A stretch of 64,000 nucleotides of DNA from Limnohabitans sp. Rim47. GTDB lineage: Bacteria; Pseudomonadota; Gammaproteobacteria; Burkholderiales; Burkholderiaceae_C. The stretch covers positions 1 through 64,000 of the forward strand of contig NZ_FBYA01000002.1 in NCBI RefSeq assembly GCF_001517545.1. Direction: 5' to 3'. The stretch's first letter is position 1. Each line of letters begins with the position of its first letter. The notes under the pieces were generated by a model, which saw only the letters and a list, made by a program, of their open reading frames with translations, was not told the DNA's origin and searched no databases. This document shows, one piece after another, positions 35,354 to 44,438 of this stretch. Both the position numbers and the translations under genes were made by a program.

Positions 35354-36205
35354 TCAGTGGCTGTGGCCCGCTGCCGAACTGACCAGCACCACCATGCCCA
35401 TGCCCACGGCCAGCCAGATGATTTGTGCGGCTGTTTCTCGCGCAGACAGGCGTTTTTGCAATTGGGGAATCAAGTCTGCCAGTGCGACATAAATAAAGCT
35501 GCTGCTGGCCACTACCAAAAAATAAGGCAGCCAGTCGTGCAAGGCATCGACCAGCACATAACCCACGGCGCCACCAAAAGCTGTGATCGCTCCAGCCATT
35601 GAAACCTTGACGATGGCCGCGCGGCGGCTGCTGCTGCCTTGGCGCAAAACGGCCAGGTCACCCATGTGGTGCGGCACTTCGTGCGCCATCACGGCCAAAG
35701 CGGCAATCACACCCAGGCGCATGTCCGCCATGAAGGCCGATGCGATGAGAATGCCGTCGCCAAAACAATGCACGCTGTCCCCCGCCAAAACGGCCCACTG
35801 ACCTCGCGGAAGCTCACTCACAGCACCTGAACTTGCCTGGTGGTGTCCATGCACTTCGTCGTAGGCATGGGGTTCGGCACGGTCATGGCCATGCTCGTGT
35901 GCGTGACCGCTGTGGTGCCCGTGATGGTGCTCATGCCCGTGATGCCAAAGCTCGGCTTTGTCGAGCAAAAAGAAAAACACCAAGCCCAGCAAGAGCGTCA
36001 GAAACAGCGCATGCGCGCCTGCTTCGCTTTCGAAAGCCTCGGGCAACAAATGCAAAAAAGACGTGGCCATCAAGGCCCCGGCGGCGAGACTCAGCATGTG
36101 CTGGGTATAGCGGCTCAAAATGCCAAAACTGAGCCAGGCCGCCACCCAGACGCTGCCGATGCCCGCCACCAAAGTGCCCACCAAAATCGCCAATAAAGTC
36201 ATCAT
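35354..36205 (-). CDS. ZIP-family divalent metal transporter
   Basis: About 283 residues (ATG 36205; ATG 36226 and 36202 are also possible). Eight membrane helices are expected. The metal path residues are in HCFGDGILIASAF and HEVPHHMGDLAVL. Between helices 3 and 4 there is a long His-rich loop (HHGHEHHHGHHSGHAHEHGH) typical of zinc-handling ZIP proteins. Zinc, iron or nickel uptake is likely. It is monocistronic, and a terminator hairpin of the next upstream gene lies just before it. Confidence 0.88.
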   Translation of the reverse strand: MMTLLAILVGTLVAGIGSVWVAAWLSFGILSRYTQHMLSLAAGALMATSFLHLLPEAFESEAGAHALFLTLLLGLVFFFLLDKAELWHHGHEHHHGHHSGHAHEHGHDRAEPHAYDEVHGHHQASSGAVSELPRGQWAVLAGDSVHCFGDGILIASAFMADMRLGVIAALAVMAHEVPHHMGDLAVLRQGSSSRRAAIVKVSMAGAITAFGGAVGYVLVDALHDWLPYFLVVASSSFIYVALADLIPQLQKRLSARETAAQIIWLAVGMGMVVLVSSAAGHSH

Positions 36206-36235
36206 GTTTCCCGGAATGCTGTGCATCCCAAAACA

Positions 36236-36255
36236 AACCGCCCAAAAGGGCGGTT
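36236..36255 (-). terminator. Hairpin terminator of the dienelactone hydrolase gene
   Basis: AACCGCCC-AAAA-GGGCGGTT is a perfect 8-bp stem followed on the minus strand by TGTTTT. It lies 15 nt after the stop. Confidence 0.75.
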
Positions 36256-36270
36256 GTTGCGTTCAAAAAA

Positions 36271-37167
36271 TCAAGCCACACCTTGGCGTTTGAGCCAAGC
36301 CAGCAAGCGCTGCCAGCCGTCTTCTGCCGCCGCCGCGCGGTAGCTGGGGCGGTAATCGGCATGGAAAGCGTGTGGTGCGTCAGGATAAACCACAAACTCA
36401 CTGGATTTGGCCGCGGCTGGCCCCTGCGCCAGTTCAGCTTTCATCTTATCAACCGTGTCAAGGGGAATGCCCGTGTCGGCAGCACCGTACAAGCCCAACA
36501 CGGGCGCCTTCAGCTTGCCCACCAGAGCCAGCGGGTGCGTGGGCGTCTGCGCTGTCGCATTGCCCACCAAGCGGCCATACCAGGCCACCCCCGCCTTGAT
36601 TTTGGGCTGGTGCGCGGCATACAGCCAAGTGATGCGGCCACCCCAGCAAAAGCCGGTGATGGCCAACTTGTTGGTGTTGCCACCGTTTGCCGCCGCCCAA
36701 GCCACACAAGCGTCCAGATCGGCCATGACCTGGTCATCGGGCACTTTGGAAATCACCTCGGCTTGCAGTTTGGCGATTTCACCGTACGCACTGGCGTCGC
36801 CCTGACGCACGAACAGCTCGGGCGCAATCGCCAAGTAGCCAGCCTGGGCCAGACGGCGCGTGACGTCAGCGATGTATTCGTGCACACCAAAGATCTCGGA
36901 AATCACCAGCACCACCGGCAAACCGGTTTTGCCTGCAGGTGCGCTGCGGTAGGCAGGCATCTTGAAACCATTCACGTCAATGGTCACCTCGCCAGAAACC
37001 AAACCCGTTGAAGGGGTCTTGATGGCCGTTTGGGCCATGATCGGCATGGCCGCTGCGGCATAACCTACGCCCAAAGCGGCTTTCAAAGCCACTCGGCGCG
37101 TGGCACCGCTGGCGCCAATTCGTCCGCCCAGCAGGGCTTGTGCGTCGTTAATCAGATCGTTGTTCAA
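36271..37167 (-). CDS. Dienelactone hydrolase family protein, exported
   Basis: 298 residues if it starts at TTG 37167, which has GGAGA 6 nt upstream; the frame continues to ATG 37215 or beyond without such a site. An N-terminal region with twin arginine (ATRRVALKAALGVGYAAAAMP) suggests Tat export. The alpha/beta hydrolase core holds the cysteine nucleophile in GFCWGGR, an Asp in GAADTGIP and a His in DAPHAFHADYR. The physiological substrate is unknown; related enzymes open dienelactone rings or act on esters. Confidence 0.82.
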   Translation of the reverse strand: MNNDLINDAQALLGGRIGASGATRRVALKAALGVGYAAAAMPIMAQTAIKTPSTGLVSGEVTIDVNGFKMPAYRSAPAGKTGLPVVLVISEIFGVHEYIADVTRRLAQAGYLAIAPELFVRQGDASAYGEIAKLQAEVISKVPDDQVMADLDACVAWAAANGGNTNKLAITGFCWGGRITWLYAAHQPKIKAGVAWYGRLVGNATAQTPTHPLALVGKLKAPVLGLYGAADTGIPLDTVDKMKAELAQGPAAAKSSEFVVYPDAPHAFHADYRPSYRAAAAEDGWQRLLAWLKRQGVA

Positions 37168-37257
37168 GGAGAGTCTCCAAAATCGTCCGTGAAAGGGATG
37201 CTTATCTTGGCACATGCGCTTTTTTGTTGCACGAACCCGGACATTTAAACTGCCCCC

Positions 37258-37902
37258 ATGCACGACACTGCCTTGCCCGTTCTGTATTCATTTCGCCGCT
37301 GCCCCTATGCCATGCGAGCCCGACTGGCATTGCATGTCAGCGGCCTGGCGCACGAGCACCGTGAGGTGGTTTTGAAGCAAAAACCCGCCCACATGCTGGC
37401 CTTGTCGCCCAAAGGCACGGTCCCGGTTTTGTGGCTGCGCGCCGCTTCGGGTGATCAAATTCTGGACCAAAGCCTGGACATCATGCTGTGGGCACTGCGC
37501 CAGCACGACCCACTGGCTTGGCTGGCCGATACGGATCAAGGCATGGCCGACGCGCAGGCCCTCATCGCACACAACGACGGCCCCTTCAAACACCACCTGG
37601 ACCGGTACAAATACCCCAATCGCTCAGGTTTAGAAAGTGGCCATGCCGACCGTGACCTGGCCGCAGTCTGGCTGCAATCGCTCGATGCCCGTTTGCAGGC
37701 GCAGCCTTTTTTGGCGGGTGGGCATGAAGGCTTGGCCGACGCGGCCTTAGCCCCTTTCATCAGGCAATTTGCCCACACCGATCCGGGCTGGTTTGCGGCG
37801 CAGCCTTGGCCCGGCCTGTTTGCATGGCTGGCGCGATTTGAAGCCTCTGAACTGTTCAAGGCCATCATGCACAAGCACGAGCCGTGGCAAGAGGGCGCTT
37901 GA
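37258..37902 (+). CDS. Glutathione S-transferase family protein
   Basis: 214 residues. The thioredoxin-like N-terminal domain has FRRCPYAMRARLAL, where the CPYA cysteine resembles omega- or stringent-starvation-type GSTs, and GTVPVLWL with the glutathione-binding cis-proline. A helical C-terminal domain follows. Such cysteine-type enzymes often act as thiol transferases. It is divergent from the hydrolase and ends 3 nt from the convergent polA stop. Confidence 0.85.
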   Translation: MHDTALPVLYSFRRCPYAMRARLALHVSGLAHEHREVVLKQKPAHMLALSPKGTVPVLWLRAASGDQILDQSLDIMLWALRQHDPLAWLADTDQGMADAQALIAHNDGPFKHHLDRYKYPNRSGLESGHADRDLAAVWLQSLDARLQAQPFLAGGHEGLADAALAPFIRQFAHTDPGWFAAQPWPGLFAWLARFEASELFKAIMHKHEPWQEGA

Positions 37903-37905
37903 TGC

Positions 37906-40755
37906 TCAGTGCGCCTGCTCCCAATTAGGCCCAAAACCCACTTCGGCCAGCAAAGGCACCTTCAGATCGGCCACGCTGGCCATGATGCGCGGCACCTCGG
38001 TGCGCACCCATTCCACCTCGGCCTCAGGCACCTCAAACACCAGTTCATCGTGCACCTGCATGATGACTTTGGTGGCCTTGCCTTGCTCGTCCAGCGCTTT
38101 TTGCACCGCCACCATGCTCAGCTTGATCAAATCAGCCGCCGTGCCCTGCATGGGCGCATTGATGGCGGCGCGCTCGGCCCCGGCGCGGCGCGGGCCATTG
38201 GGGCTGTTGATCTCGGGCAGCATCAAGCGGCGACCCAACACCGTCTCGACATAGCCCAAGGCCTTGGCCTGTTCGCGAGTGGCGTCCATGTAGTGCTTGA
38301 CGCCCGCAAAGCGCTCAAAGTAGCGGGTGATGTAGTTTTTGGCAGCCGTGTTGTCAATACCCAGCGCCTTGGCCAGCCCAAAGGCGCTCATGCCGTAAAT
38401 CAGGCCAAAGTTGATGGTCTTGGCGTAACGGCGCTGCTCGCTGCTCACCGTATCGGGCGTGGCGCCAAACACTTCGGCGGCGGTGGCTTTGTGCACGTCG
38501 AGTCCTTCATGAAAAGCCTTGAGCAAGGCCGCATCGTCGCTCAGGTGCGCCATGATGCGCAGCTCGATCTGGCTGTAGTCGGCGCTGGCGATCACGCAGC
38601 CGGGCGGGGCCACAAAGGCCTCGCGCACCTTGCGGCCTTCGGCGGTGCGCACCGGGATGTTTTGCAAATTCGGCTCGTTGCTCGACAGTCGGCCTGTCAC
38701 GGCCACGGCCTGCGCGTAATGCGTGTGCACACGGCCTGTGCGCGGCAGCGCCATTTGCGCCAGTTTGTCGGTGTAAGTGCCCTTGAGTTTGGACAGGCTG
38801 CGGTGCTCGAGGATACGGGCCGGCAGCGGGTAGTCTTCGGCCAGTTTTTCCAGCACCTCTTCGTCAGTGCTGCGTGCGCCCGTGGCGGTTTTCTTGACGA
38901 CGGGCAGGCCCAGCTTGTCAAAAAAGATTTCGCCCAGCTGCTTGGGGCTGGCCAGGTTGAAGGGCTGGCCCGCAATTTCGTAGGCCTCGGTTTCGAGCTG
39001 CACAATGCGCTCGCCCAGCGCCTGGCTTTGCGCGGCCAGCGTGGGTGCGTCGATCAGCACGCCATTGCGCTCAATGCGGTAGAGCGCTTCGCTGGTCTGG
39101 ATTTCAAGCTCATAAACATACTTGAGTCCCGCATGCGCCTCGATCTGCGGCCATAGCGCCGAGTGCACATCCAGACACTGGTCAGCGTCTTCACATGAAT
39201 AATTCGCCGCCTTGTCCACATCCACCTGCGCAAAAGGGATCTGGTGCACACCCTTGCCGCACAGGTCTTCATACGTCACGCCTTTGCGCCCCACATGGCG
39301 CTCGGCCAGGCTAGAGAGGCCGTGCGGTTTGTGCACTTCGAGCACATAACTCTCGAGCATGGTGTCGTGGGCGTAGCCCTGCACCTCAATGCCGTGGTTG
39401 GCGAACACATGCCGGTCGTATTTGATGTTCTGGCCCAGCTTGTGACGGGCCGGGTTTTCCAGCCAAGGCTTCAATTTAGCCAGCACTTCGGCCAGCGGCA
39501 GTTGCTCGGGCGCACCCGGGCCGTTGTGGGCCAGCGGAATATAGGCCGCCTCGCCCGGCTGCACACTCAGCGAAATGCCCACGATCTCGGCACGCATGGC
39601 GTCGAGCGAGGTGGTTTCGGTGTCGATGGCCGTCAGTGGGGCTTGCTCAATCCGGGCGAACCACTGGTCAAAGGTGGCCCAGTCGAGCACCGTGTCGTAT
39701 TTCAAGTCGCCATTGACCGAACTGGCCGCGATGGCGGCACTGTCATGCACGGGCCATGCCGGTGCTTGTTCATCTTGCGAAGCTCCGAACAAATCCCCCA
39801 TGCCAGTGTCTTTGGGCTTGGCGGTTTTGGCTTTGGGCGCGGGCGCAGGCATGGCCCCACCCAGCGACTGCACCAAGCCTTTGAAGCCATAGGTCTGGTA
39901 AAAATTCAGCAACTTGTCTTTGTCGGGCTCGTGCAGGTGCAAGCTGGCCAATGAGGGCAAATCGGGCACCCAGTCATTCAAGTCGCAATCGATCTTCATG
40001 GTCACCAAGGCGCGGCCTTTGGGCAGCCAGTCCACGGCCTGGCGCAAGTTTTCACCTGCCACGCCCTTGATCTCGTGGGCGTTTTCCATCAGCTTGTCGA
40101 GTGAACCGTATTCGAGCAGCCACTTGGCCGCGGTCTTGGGGCCCACTTTGTGCACGCCGGGCACGTTGTCCACCGGGTCACCCACCAAGGTCTGGTAGTC
40201 GATCATCAGCGAGGGCGGCACGCCAAACTCTTCGGTCACACCCGCCACATCGCGCACCTTGCCGTTCATCGTGTCGATGATGGTGATGTGTTCATTGACC
40301 AACTGGCTCAAGTCTTTGTCGCCGCTCGACACCGTCACCTCGATGCCCTGTTGGGCGGCGGTGTGGGCCAAGGTGGCGATCACGTCGTCAGCCTCTACGC
40401 CGGGCACGTCCAGCACCGTCCAGCCCATCAGGCGCACCAGTTCGTGAATGGGTTCGATCTGCGTGCGCAAATCGTCAGGCATAGGACTGCGGTGGGCCTT
40501 GTACTCGGGGTACATCTCGTCCCGAAAAGTCGGCCCTTTGGCATCAAACACGCAGGCGGCATAGACAGCGGGCACATCCTTGCGCAGCCGCTCCATCATG
40601 TTGATCATGCCGCGAATCGCGCCCGTCGCCGCACTCGTCGGATCGCCGGGGACGGCCCGCAGGTCGGGCATGGCGTGGAAGGCACGGTACAGGTAGCTGG
40701 AGCCGTCGACCAACAAAAGGCTCGGCTTGGATGTTTCAGGGGTGTTTTCACTCAT
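37906..40755 (-). CDS. polA: DNA polymerase I
   Basis: 949 residues from MSENTPETSKP; the open frame runs a further 99 codons upstream through the repeat hairpins and is not counted. The 5'-3' exonuclease domain (LLVDGSSYLYRAFHAMPDL, VEADDVIATLA) is followed by the 3'-5' exonuclease domain with AIDTETTSLDAM and YSCEDADQCL. The polymerase domain has ASADYSQIELRIMAHLS, RRYAKTINFGLIYGMS and VMQVHDELVFEVP. All three catalytic sites look intact. It is a repair and Okazaki-fragment polymerase. Confidence 0.97.
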   Translation of the reverse strand: MSENTPETSKPSLLLVDGSSYLYRAFHAMPDLRAVPGDPTSAATGAIRGMINMMERLRKDVPAVYAACVFDAKGPTFRDEMYPEYKAHRSPMPDDLRTQIEPIHELVRLMGWTVLDVPGVEADDVIATLAHTAAQQGIEVTVSSGDKDLSQLVNEHITIIDTMNGKVRDVAGVTEEFGVPPSLMIDYQTLVGDPVDNVPGVHKVGPKTAAKWLLEYGSLDKLMENAHEIKGVAGENLRQAVDWLPKGRALVTMKIDCDLNDWVPDLPSLASLHLHEPDKDKLLNFYQTYGFKGLVQSLGGAMPAPAPKAKTAKPKDTGMGDLFGASQDEQAPAWPVHDSAAIAASSVNGDLKYDTVLDWATFDQWFARIEQAPLTAIDTETTSLDAMRAEIVGISLSVQPGEAAYIPLAHNGPGAPEQLPLAEVLAKLKPWLENPARHKLGQNIKYDRHVFANHGIEVQGYAHDTMLESYVLEVHKPHGLSSLAERHVGRKGVTYEDLCGKGVHQIPFAQVDVDKAANYSCEDADQCLDVHSALWPQIEAHAGLKYVYELEIQTSEALYRIERNGVLIDAPTLAAQSQALGERIVQLETEAYEIAGQPFNLASPKQLGEIFFDKLGLPVVKKTATGARSTDEEVLEKLAEDYPLPARILEHRSLSKLKGTYTDKLAQMALPRTGRVHTHYAQAVAVTGRLSSNEPNLQNIPVRTAEGRKVREAFVAPPGCVIASADYSQIELRIMAHLSDDAALLKAFHEGLDVHKATAAEVFGATPDTVSSEQRRYAKTINFGLIYGMSAFGLAKALGIDNTAAKNYITRYFERFAGVKHYMDATREQAKALGYVETVLGRRLMLPEINSPNGPRRAGAERAAINAPMQGTAADLIKLSMVAVQKALDEQGKATKVIMQVHDELVFEVPEAEVEWVRTEVPRIMASVADLKVPLLAEVGFGPNWEQAH

Positions 40756-40803
40756 CCCCCGATTGTGTACCGGGTTAAGGGCTTGACCGTGAAACGACGC
40801 CAT

Positions 40804-40885
40804 GATCGGGTGGCCGGGCCTGCGCCGGGGCGATGTGGCAAAGCGAAGCGCCTCTGAGCCCTGTTGCAGGCACGGCCACCCGATC
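40804..40885. repeat. Long hairpin repeat element 1 (polA-thrB intergenic)
   Basis: A 20-bp stem with one mismatch (40804-40823 pairs with 40866-40885) encloses a 42-nt loop. In the loop lies a 28-nt core, CGATGTGGCAAAGCG... (40831-40858), also present inverted in element 2. It is not coding: it lies upstream of polA and thrB, which diverge here. Confidence 0.85.
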
Positions 40886-40917
40886 TCCCCGCCAGTTCTG
40901 GGCAAACCCTGGCAGAC

Positions 40918-40995
40918 CCGCAAAGGGCTGGCTGCGCGGGACCTCAGAGGCGCTTCGCTTTGCCGCATCGGCCCTGCGCAGCCAGCCCTTTGCGG
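40918..40995. repeat. Long hairpin repeat element 2 (polA-thrB intergenic)
   Basis: A perfect 20-bp stem (40918-40937 with 40976-40995) encloses a 38-nt loop. The loop carries, at 40943-40970, the reverse complement of the element 1 core (27 of 28 matches). The stem sequences of the two elements are different. It ends 80 bp before the thrB start. Confidence 0.88.
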
Positions 40996-41075
40996 ATTAT
41001 TTTTAACTTGTCGCCCTCTACAATCCCAGCTTTGCCCACCCAAGCCAGCCACGCTGGCGATCTGAACCTCTTCCC

Positions 41076-42038
41076 ATGGCGGTATTCACCGAAGTCTCTG
41101 AAGCCCAGGCCAACGACCTGATGCAAGCCCTGAATTTGGGTCAACTCACTGCCTTGCGCGGCATCGAAGGCGGTATTGAAAACACCAATTACTTCGCCAC
41201 CACCGATCAGGGCGAGTACGTGCTCACCCTGTTCGAGCGCCTGACACATGGGCAGCTGCCGTTTTATCTGTTGTTGATGAAACACCTGGCCGGGCGCGGC
41301 ATTCCCGTGCCGGACCCTGCCGCCAACCGCGATGGCGATGTCCTTCACACCGTGGCCGGCAAACCCGCCGCTGTCGTCAACAAGTTGGCTGGCAAGAGCC
41401 AATTGCAACCGCAGACTGTGCATACAGCCGCCGTGGGCGAGATGCTCGCACGCATGCACCTGGCTGGGGCCGACTACAACCGCAGCCAGCCCAACCTTCG
41501 CGGCCTGACTTGGTGGAACGAGACCGTGCCCGTGGTACTGCCTTATTTGGACGAATCCCAGTCCGGCCTGCTGCGCAGCGAGCTGGCCTTTCAAAACCAC
41601 ACGGCGGCCAGCGCCGCTTATGCGGCCCTGCCACGAGGCCCGGTGCATGCCGATCTGTTCCGCGACAACGTGATGTTTGACGGCGAACGGCTGACGGGTT
41701 TCTTTGATTTCTATTTTGCGGGTGTGGACACTTGGCTGTTTGACTTGGCGGTGTGCCTCAACGACTGGTGCATCGACTTGCCCACCGGCGTGCACGATGC
41801 CGAACGCGCCCAAGCCATGCTGAAAGCCTACAACCGGGTGCGCCCCTTGAGCGCAGCAGAGCGGGCGCTGCTGCCTGCCCTTTTGCGGGCAGGGGCTTTG
41901 CGTTTCTGGATTTCAAGGCTCTGGGACTACCATCTGCCCCGTGAAGCCGCCATGCTCACACCCCACGACCCCACGCACTTTGAGCGCGTGCTGCGTGGCC
42001 GCGTCGACCACCCTGTTTTGGCCTCTGCCCTCATTTGA
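41076..42038 (+). CDS. thrB: Homoserine kinase (ThrB type II)
   Basis: 320 residues. This is the aminoglycoside phosphotransferase-fold homoserine kinase found in many Proteobacteria, not the GHMP type of E. coli. RGIEGGIENTNYF binds ATP, PRGPVHADLFRDNVMF is the catalytic loop and GFFDFYFAG the metal-binding Asp. It phosphorylates homoserine in threonine synthesis. No thrA or thrC is adjacent. A membrane protein gene follows after 4 nt. Confidence 0.93.
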   Translation: MAVFTEVSEAQANDLMQALNLGQLTALRGIEGGIENTNYFATTDQGEYVLTLFERLTHGQLPFYLLLMKHLAGRGIPVPDPAANRDGDVLHTVAGKPAAVVNKLAGKSQLQPQTVHTAAVGEMLARMHLAGADYNRSQPNLRGLTWWNETVPVVLPYLDESQSGLLRSELAFQNHTAASAAYAALPRGPVHADLFRDNVMFDGERLTGFFDFYFAGVDTWLFDLAVCLNDWCIDLPTGVHDAERAQAMLKAYNRVRPLSAAERALLPALLRAGALRFWISRLWDYHLPREAAMLTPHDPTHFERVLRGRVDHPVLASALI

Positions 42039-42042
42039 CACC

Positions 42043-42846
42043 ATGAACCTGCACATCGTTCCCGCCCGAACAGGCCTCCACTGGGCCATGCAAGGCGTGC
42101 GTACTTTCTGGCGCCAGCCACTGGCCATGTCGGGCTTGTTCTTTTTGTTCATGGCCAGCGTGTCGATCGTGTCCATGGTGCCTTTTGTTGGCGGCGCTTT
42201 GGCTTTGGTGATATTGCCTGCACTCACGCTGGGCATGATGGCCGCCACACAAACCGCCGTGCAGGGCAAATTTCCCATGCCCAGCGTTTTGTTTGTGGCG
42301 CTCAAGGCCGGCCCCCAACGCAAAACCATGTTCCACCTGGGCGGCTGGTACGCACTGCTGTTTTTAGGCCTGATGGTGGTTTCCATGCTGGCAGACGGTG
42401 GCACCTTTGCCAAAGTCTATTTCGGCGGCAGCCCCATGACGCCTGAAGTCGTCAATACCGAATCATTTCAAGCGGCTTTGTGGATCTCGATGGTGCTGTA
42501 TATACCGGTGTCCATGATGTTCTGGCATGCCCCGGCTCTGGTCTACTGGCATGGTCTGCCGGCTGGCAAAAGCCTGTTTTTCAGCCTGGTGGCCTGCTGG
42601 CGTAACCTGAAGGCTTTCTCGGTCTATGTGCTGGTCTGGATCGGCATTTTCACCGGCTCCGGCATTGTGGCCTTGCTGGTCGCCAGCGCCTTGGGCGATG
42701 CCGAACTGATGATGCCCATCCTGATGCCCATGGGCCTGATGGTGACCGCCATGTTCCTCACATCCATATTGTTCACGGTACAAAGCTGTTTCACGCCCCC
42801 AGCCCACCCCGACGCCAATTCGCACACACCACCTTCGATGGACTGA
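42043..42846 (+). CDS. BPSS1780-family membrane protein
   Basis: 267 residues with about six membrane helices. MNLHIVPARTGLHWAMQGVRTF is the typical start of this Burkholderiales family. Its function is unknown; members resemble other small poorly described inner-membrane proteins with tandem transmembrane blocks. It starts 4 nt after thrB, so it is probably co-transcribed. Confidence 0.8.
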   Translation: MNLHIVPARTGLHWAMQGVRTFWRQPLAMSGLFFLFMASVSIVSMVPFVGGALALVILPALTLGMMAATQTAVQGKFPMPSVLFVALKAGPQRKTMFHLGGWYALLFLGLMVVSMLADGGTFAKVYFGGSPMTPEVVNTESFQAALWISMVLYIPVSMMFWHAPALVYWHGLPAGKSLFFSLVACWRNLKAFSVYVLVWIGIFTGSGIVALLVASALGDAELMMPILMPMGLMVTAMFLTSILFTVQSCFTPPAHPDANSHTPPSMD

Positions 42847-42918
42847 TGGGTCACTCTGGCCGCAAGGCCTGCGGCAGGTCGCTGGTACCGACCATGACAC
42901 CGGACACAAAACCAACTT

Positions 42919-42953
42919 TGAATTATTTTTTGGGTTCACCCCAATTTAATTCA
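42919..42953. promoter_or_regulatory. Imperfect dyad between BPSS1780 gene and the amino-acid transporter
   Basis: TGAATTA (42919-42925) and TAATTCA (42947-42953) enclose GGGT-TC-ACCC, giving an AT-rich hairpin with a GC centre. It lies 73 bp beyond the membrane protein stop and 150 bp before the binding-protein start. It might be a terminator or an operator. A second near-palindrome, AAGGGTTTT/AAAACCCTT (43043-43062), precedes the ribosome binding site. The gap is otherwise empty. Confidence 0.35.
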
Positions 42954-43101
42954 CGCCAAAAGCCCACATCCAAGGGTTCACGCTAAGCCATATGGTCATT
43001 GGTGTCCAACATAATCTGCAGCGCAAGTTGTGTTGCAGCTCAAAGGGTTTTTGAAAACCCTTAGCAGCAACACTTTTCTCAATCCATCTGGAGATTTCTA
43101 C

Positions 43102-44346
43102 ATGCAACGTCGCACCCACTTGACCCTCCTCGCATCCTTGATGCTGACTACAGGCCTGGCTTTTGCCGCAGAACCGATCAAAGTCGGCGTGACAGGCCCC
43201 TACACAGGTGGCTCTTCCTCCATGGGCGTGAGCATGCGTGATGGCGTCAAACTGGCCATCACAGAAATCAACAAAGCCGGTGGCGTTCTGGGCCGTCAGC
43301 TGCAAGCTGTCGAACGTGACGACGAAGCCAAAAACGAGCGTGGCGTGCAAATCGCCCAAGAACTGATCAACAAAGAAAAAGTGGTCGCCACTTTGGGCTT
43401 CATCAACACCGGCGTGGCCCTGGCTTCGCAGCGTTTTTACCAAGAAGCCAAGATCCCGGTCTTCAACAACGTGGCCACCGGCTCCATCGTGACCCAGCAG
43501 TTCAAGGCCCCAGAGTTCCCAGACAACTACATCTTCCGCAACGCGGCGCACGACAGCATCCAGGCTCCCATGATCGTGGAAGAAGCCATCGGTCGCCGTG
43601 GCTTCAAGAAAGTCGCCATTTTGGCTGACTCGACCAACTATGGCCAACTGGGTCGCGAAGATCTGGAAAAAGCTCTGACCGCTAAAGGCGTCAAGGCCGT
43701 CGCGGTTGAAAAGTTCAACATCAAGGATGTGGACATGACCGCTCAGTTGCTCAAGGCAAAAGAAGCCGGTGCAGAAGCGATCCTGACCTACGCCATTGGC
43801 CCTGAGCTGGCACAAATCGCCAACGGCATGACCAAATTGGGCTGGAAAGTCCCCATGGTCGGCAGTTGGACTTTGTCGATGGCCAACTTCATTGACAACG
43901 CAGGCCCTGGCGGCGAAGGCGCGCGCATGCCGCAAACCTTCATTCAGGAAGCAAACACCGTCAAGCGCAAAGCCTTCATCGACGGCTACCTGAAGACCTT
44001 CAAGCCCAAAAACAACCGCATCGACTCACCCGTGTCGGCCGCTCAAGGTTATGACTCGGTTTACCTGCTTGCCGCTGCCATCAAGCAAGCGGGCAGCACC
44101 GACGGCGTGAAGATCCGCGAAGCCCTGGAAAACCTGCAAACCAAGGTTGAAGGCGTGGTCACCACTTATGACAAGCCTTTCACCCACGACGACCACGAAG
44201 CCATCACCGCCAACATCCCGGTGTTTGGCGAAGTCAAAGGCAGCCGTGTGGTTTATGCCTACGAAGAAGACAGCAAAAAAGGCTCGGACATCCGCACCAA
44301 AGCAGCCAAGAAAGAGGCTGCTGCCAAGCAGCCCGCCAAGAAGTAA
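43102..44346 (+). CDS. Branched-chain amino acid-type ABC transporter substrate-binding protein
   Basis: 414 residues from MQRRTHLTLLAS, with GGAGA 8 nt upstream. A signal peptide ends at FAAEP. Family type I periplasmic-binding fold: KVGVTGPYTGGSSSMGVSMRDGVKLAITEIN (first part is diagnostic) and VSAAQGYDSVYLLAAAIKQAG. An unusually long Lys/Ala-rich tail ends the protein. The ligand may be a branched-chain amino acid, but this family also binds amides, urea and aromatic acids. It begins the transporter operon. Confidence 0.88.
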   Translation: MQRRTHLTLLASLMLTTGLAFAAEPIKVGVTGPYTGGSSSMGVSMRDGVKLAITEINKAGGVLGRQLQAVERDDEAKNERGVQIAQELINKEKVVATLGFINTGVALASQRFYQEAKIPVFNNVATGSIVTQQFKAPEFPDNYIFRNAAHDSIQAPMIVEEAIGRRGFKKVAILADSTNYGQLGREDLEKALTAKGVKAVAVEKFNIKDVDMTAQLLKAKEAGAEAILTYAIGPELAQIANGMTKLGWKVPMVGSWTLSMANFIDNAGPGGEGARMPQTFIQEANTVKRKAFIDGYLKTFKPKNNRIDSPVSAAQGYDSVYLLAAAIKQAGSTDGVKIREALENLQTKVEGVVTTYDKPFTHDDHEAITANIPVFGEVKGSRVVYAYEEDSKKGSDIRTKAAKKEAAAKQPAKK

Positions 44347-44361
44347 TTTGTGAACTTCCAC

Positions 44362-44397
44362 ACACCGTATTCGCTCACGCGGATACGGTGTTTTTTT
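44362..44397 (+). terminator. Intra-operon terminator hairpin after the binding protein
   Basis: ACACCGTAT/ATACGGTGT (44362-44370 and 44383-44391), with an inner CGC/GCG, followed by seven T. It lies 15 nt after the binding-protein stop and 40 bp before livH. Partial termination here would produce the usual excess of binding protein over permease. Confidence 0.9.
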
Positions 44398-44438
44398 CTG
44401 TGCTTTAGCTTTTCACTTCTTACCTCCTGAGTCCCCTT

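Noticed and set aside
40756..41052. N-terminal extension of polA by 99 codons
   Set aside because: The extension is translation of the hairpin repeats; homologues begin at MSENTPET-like sequence, so ATG 40755 is used.
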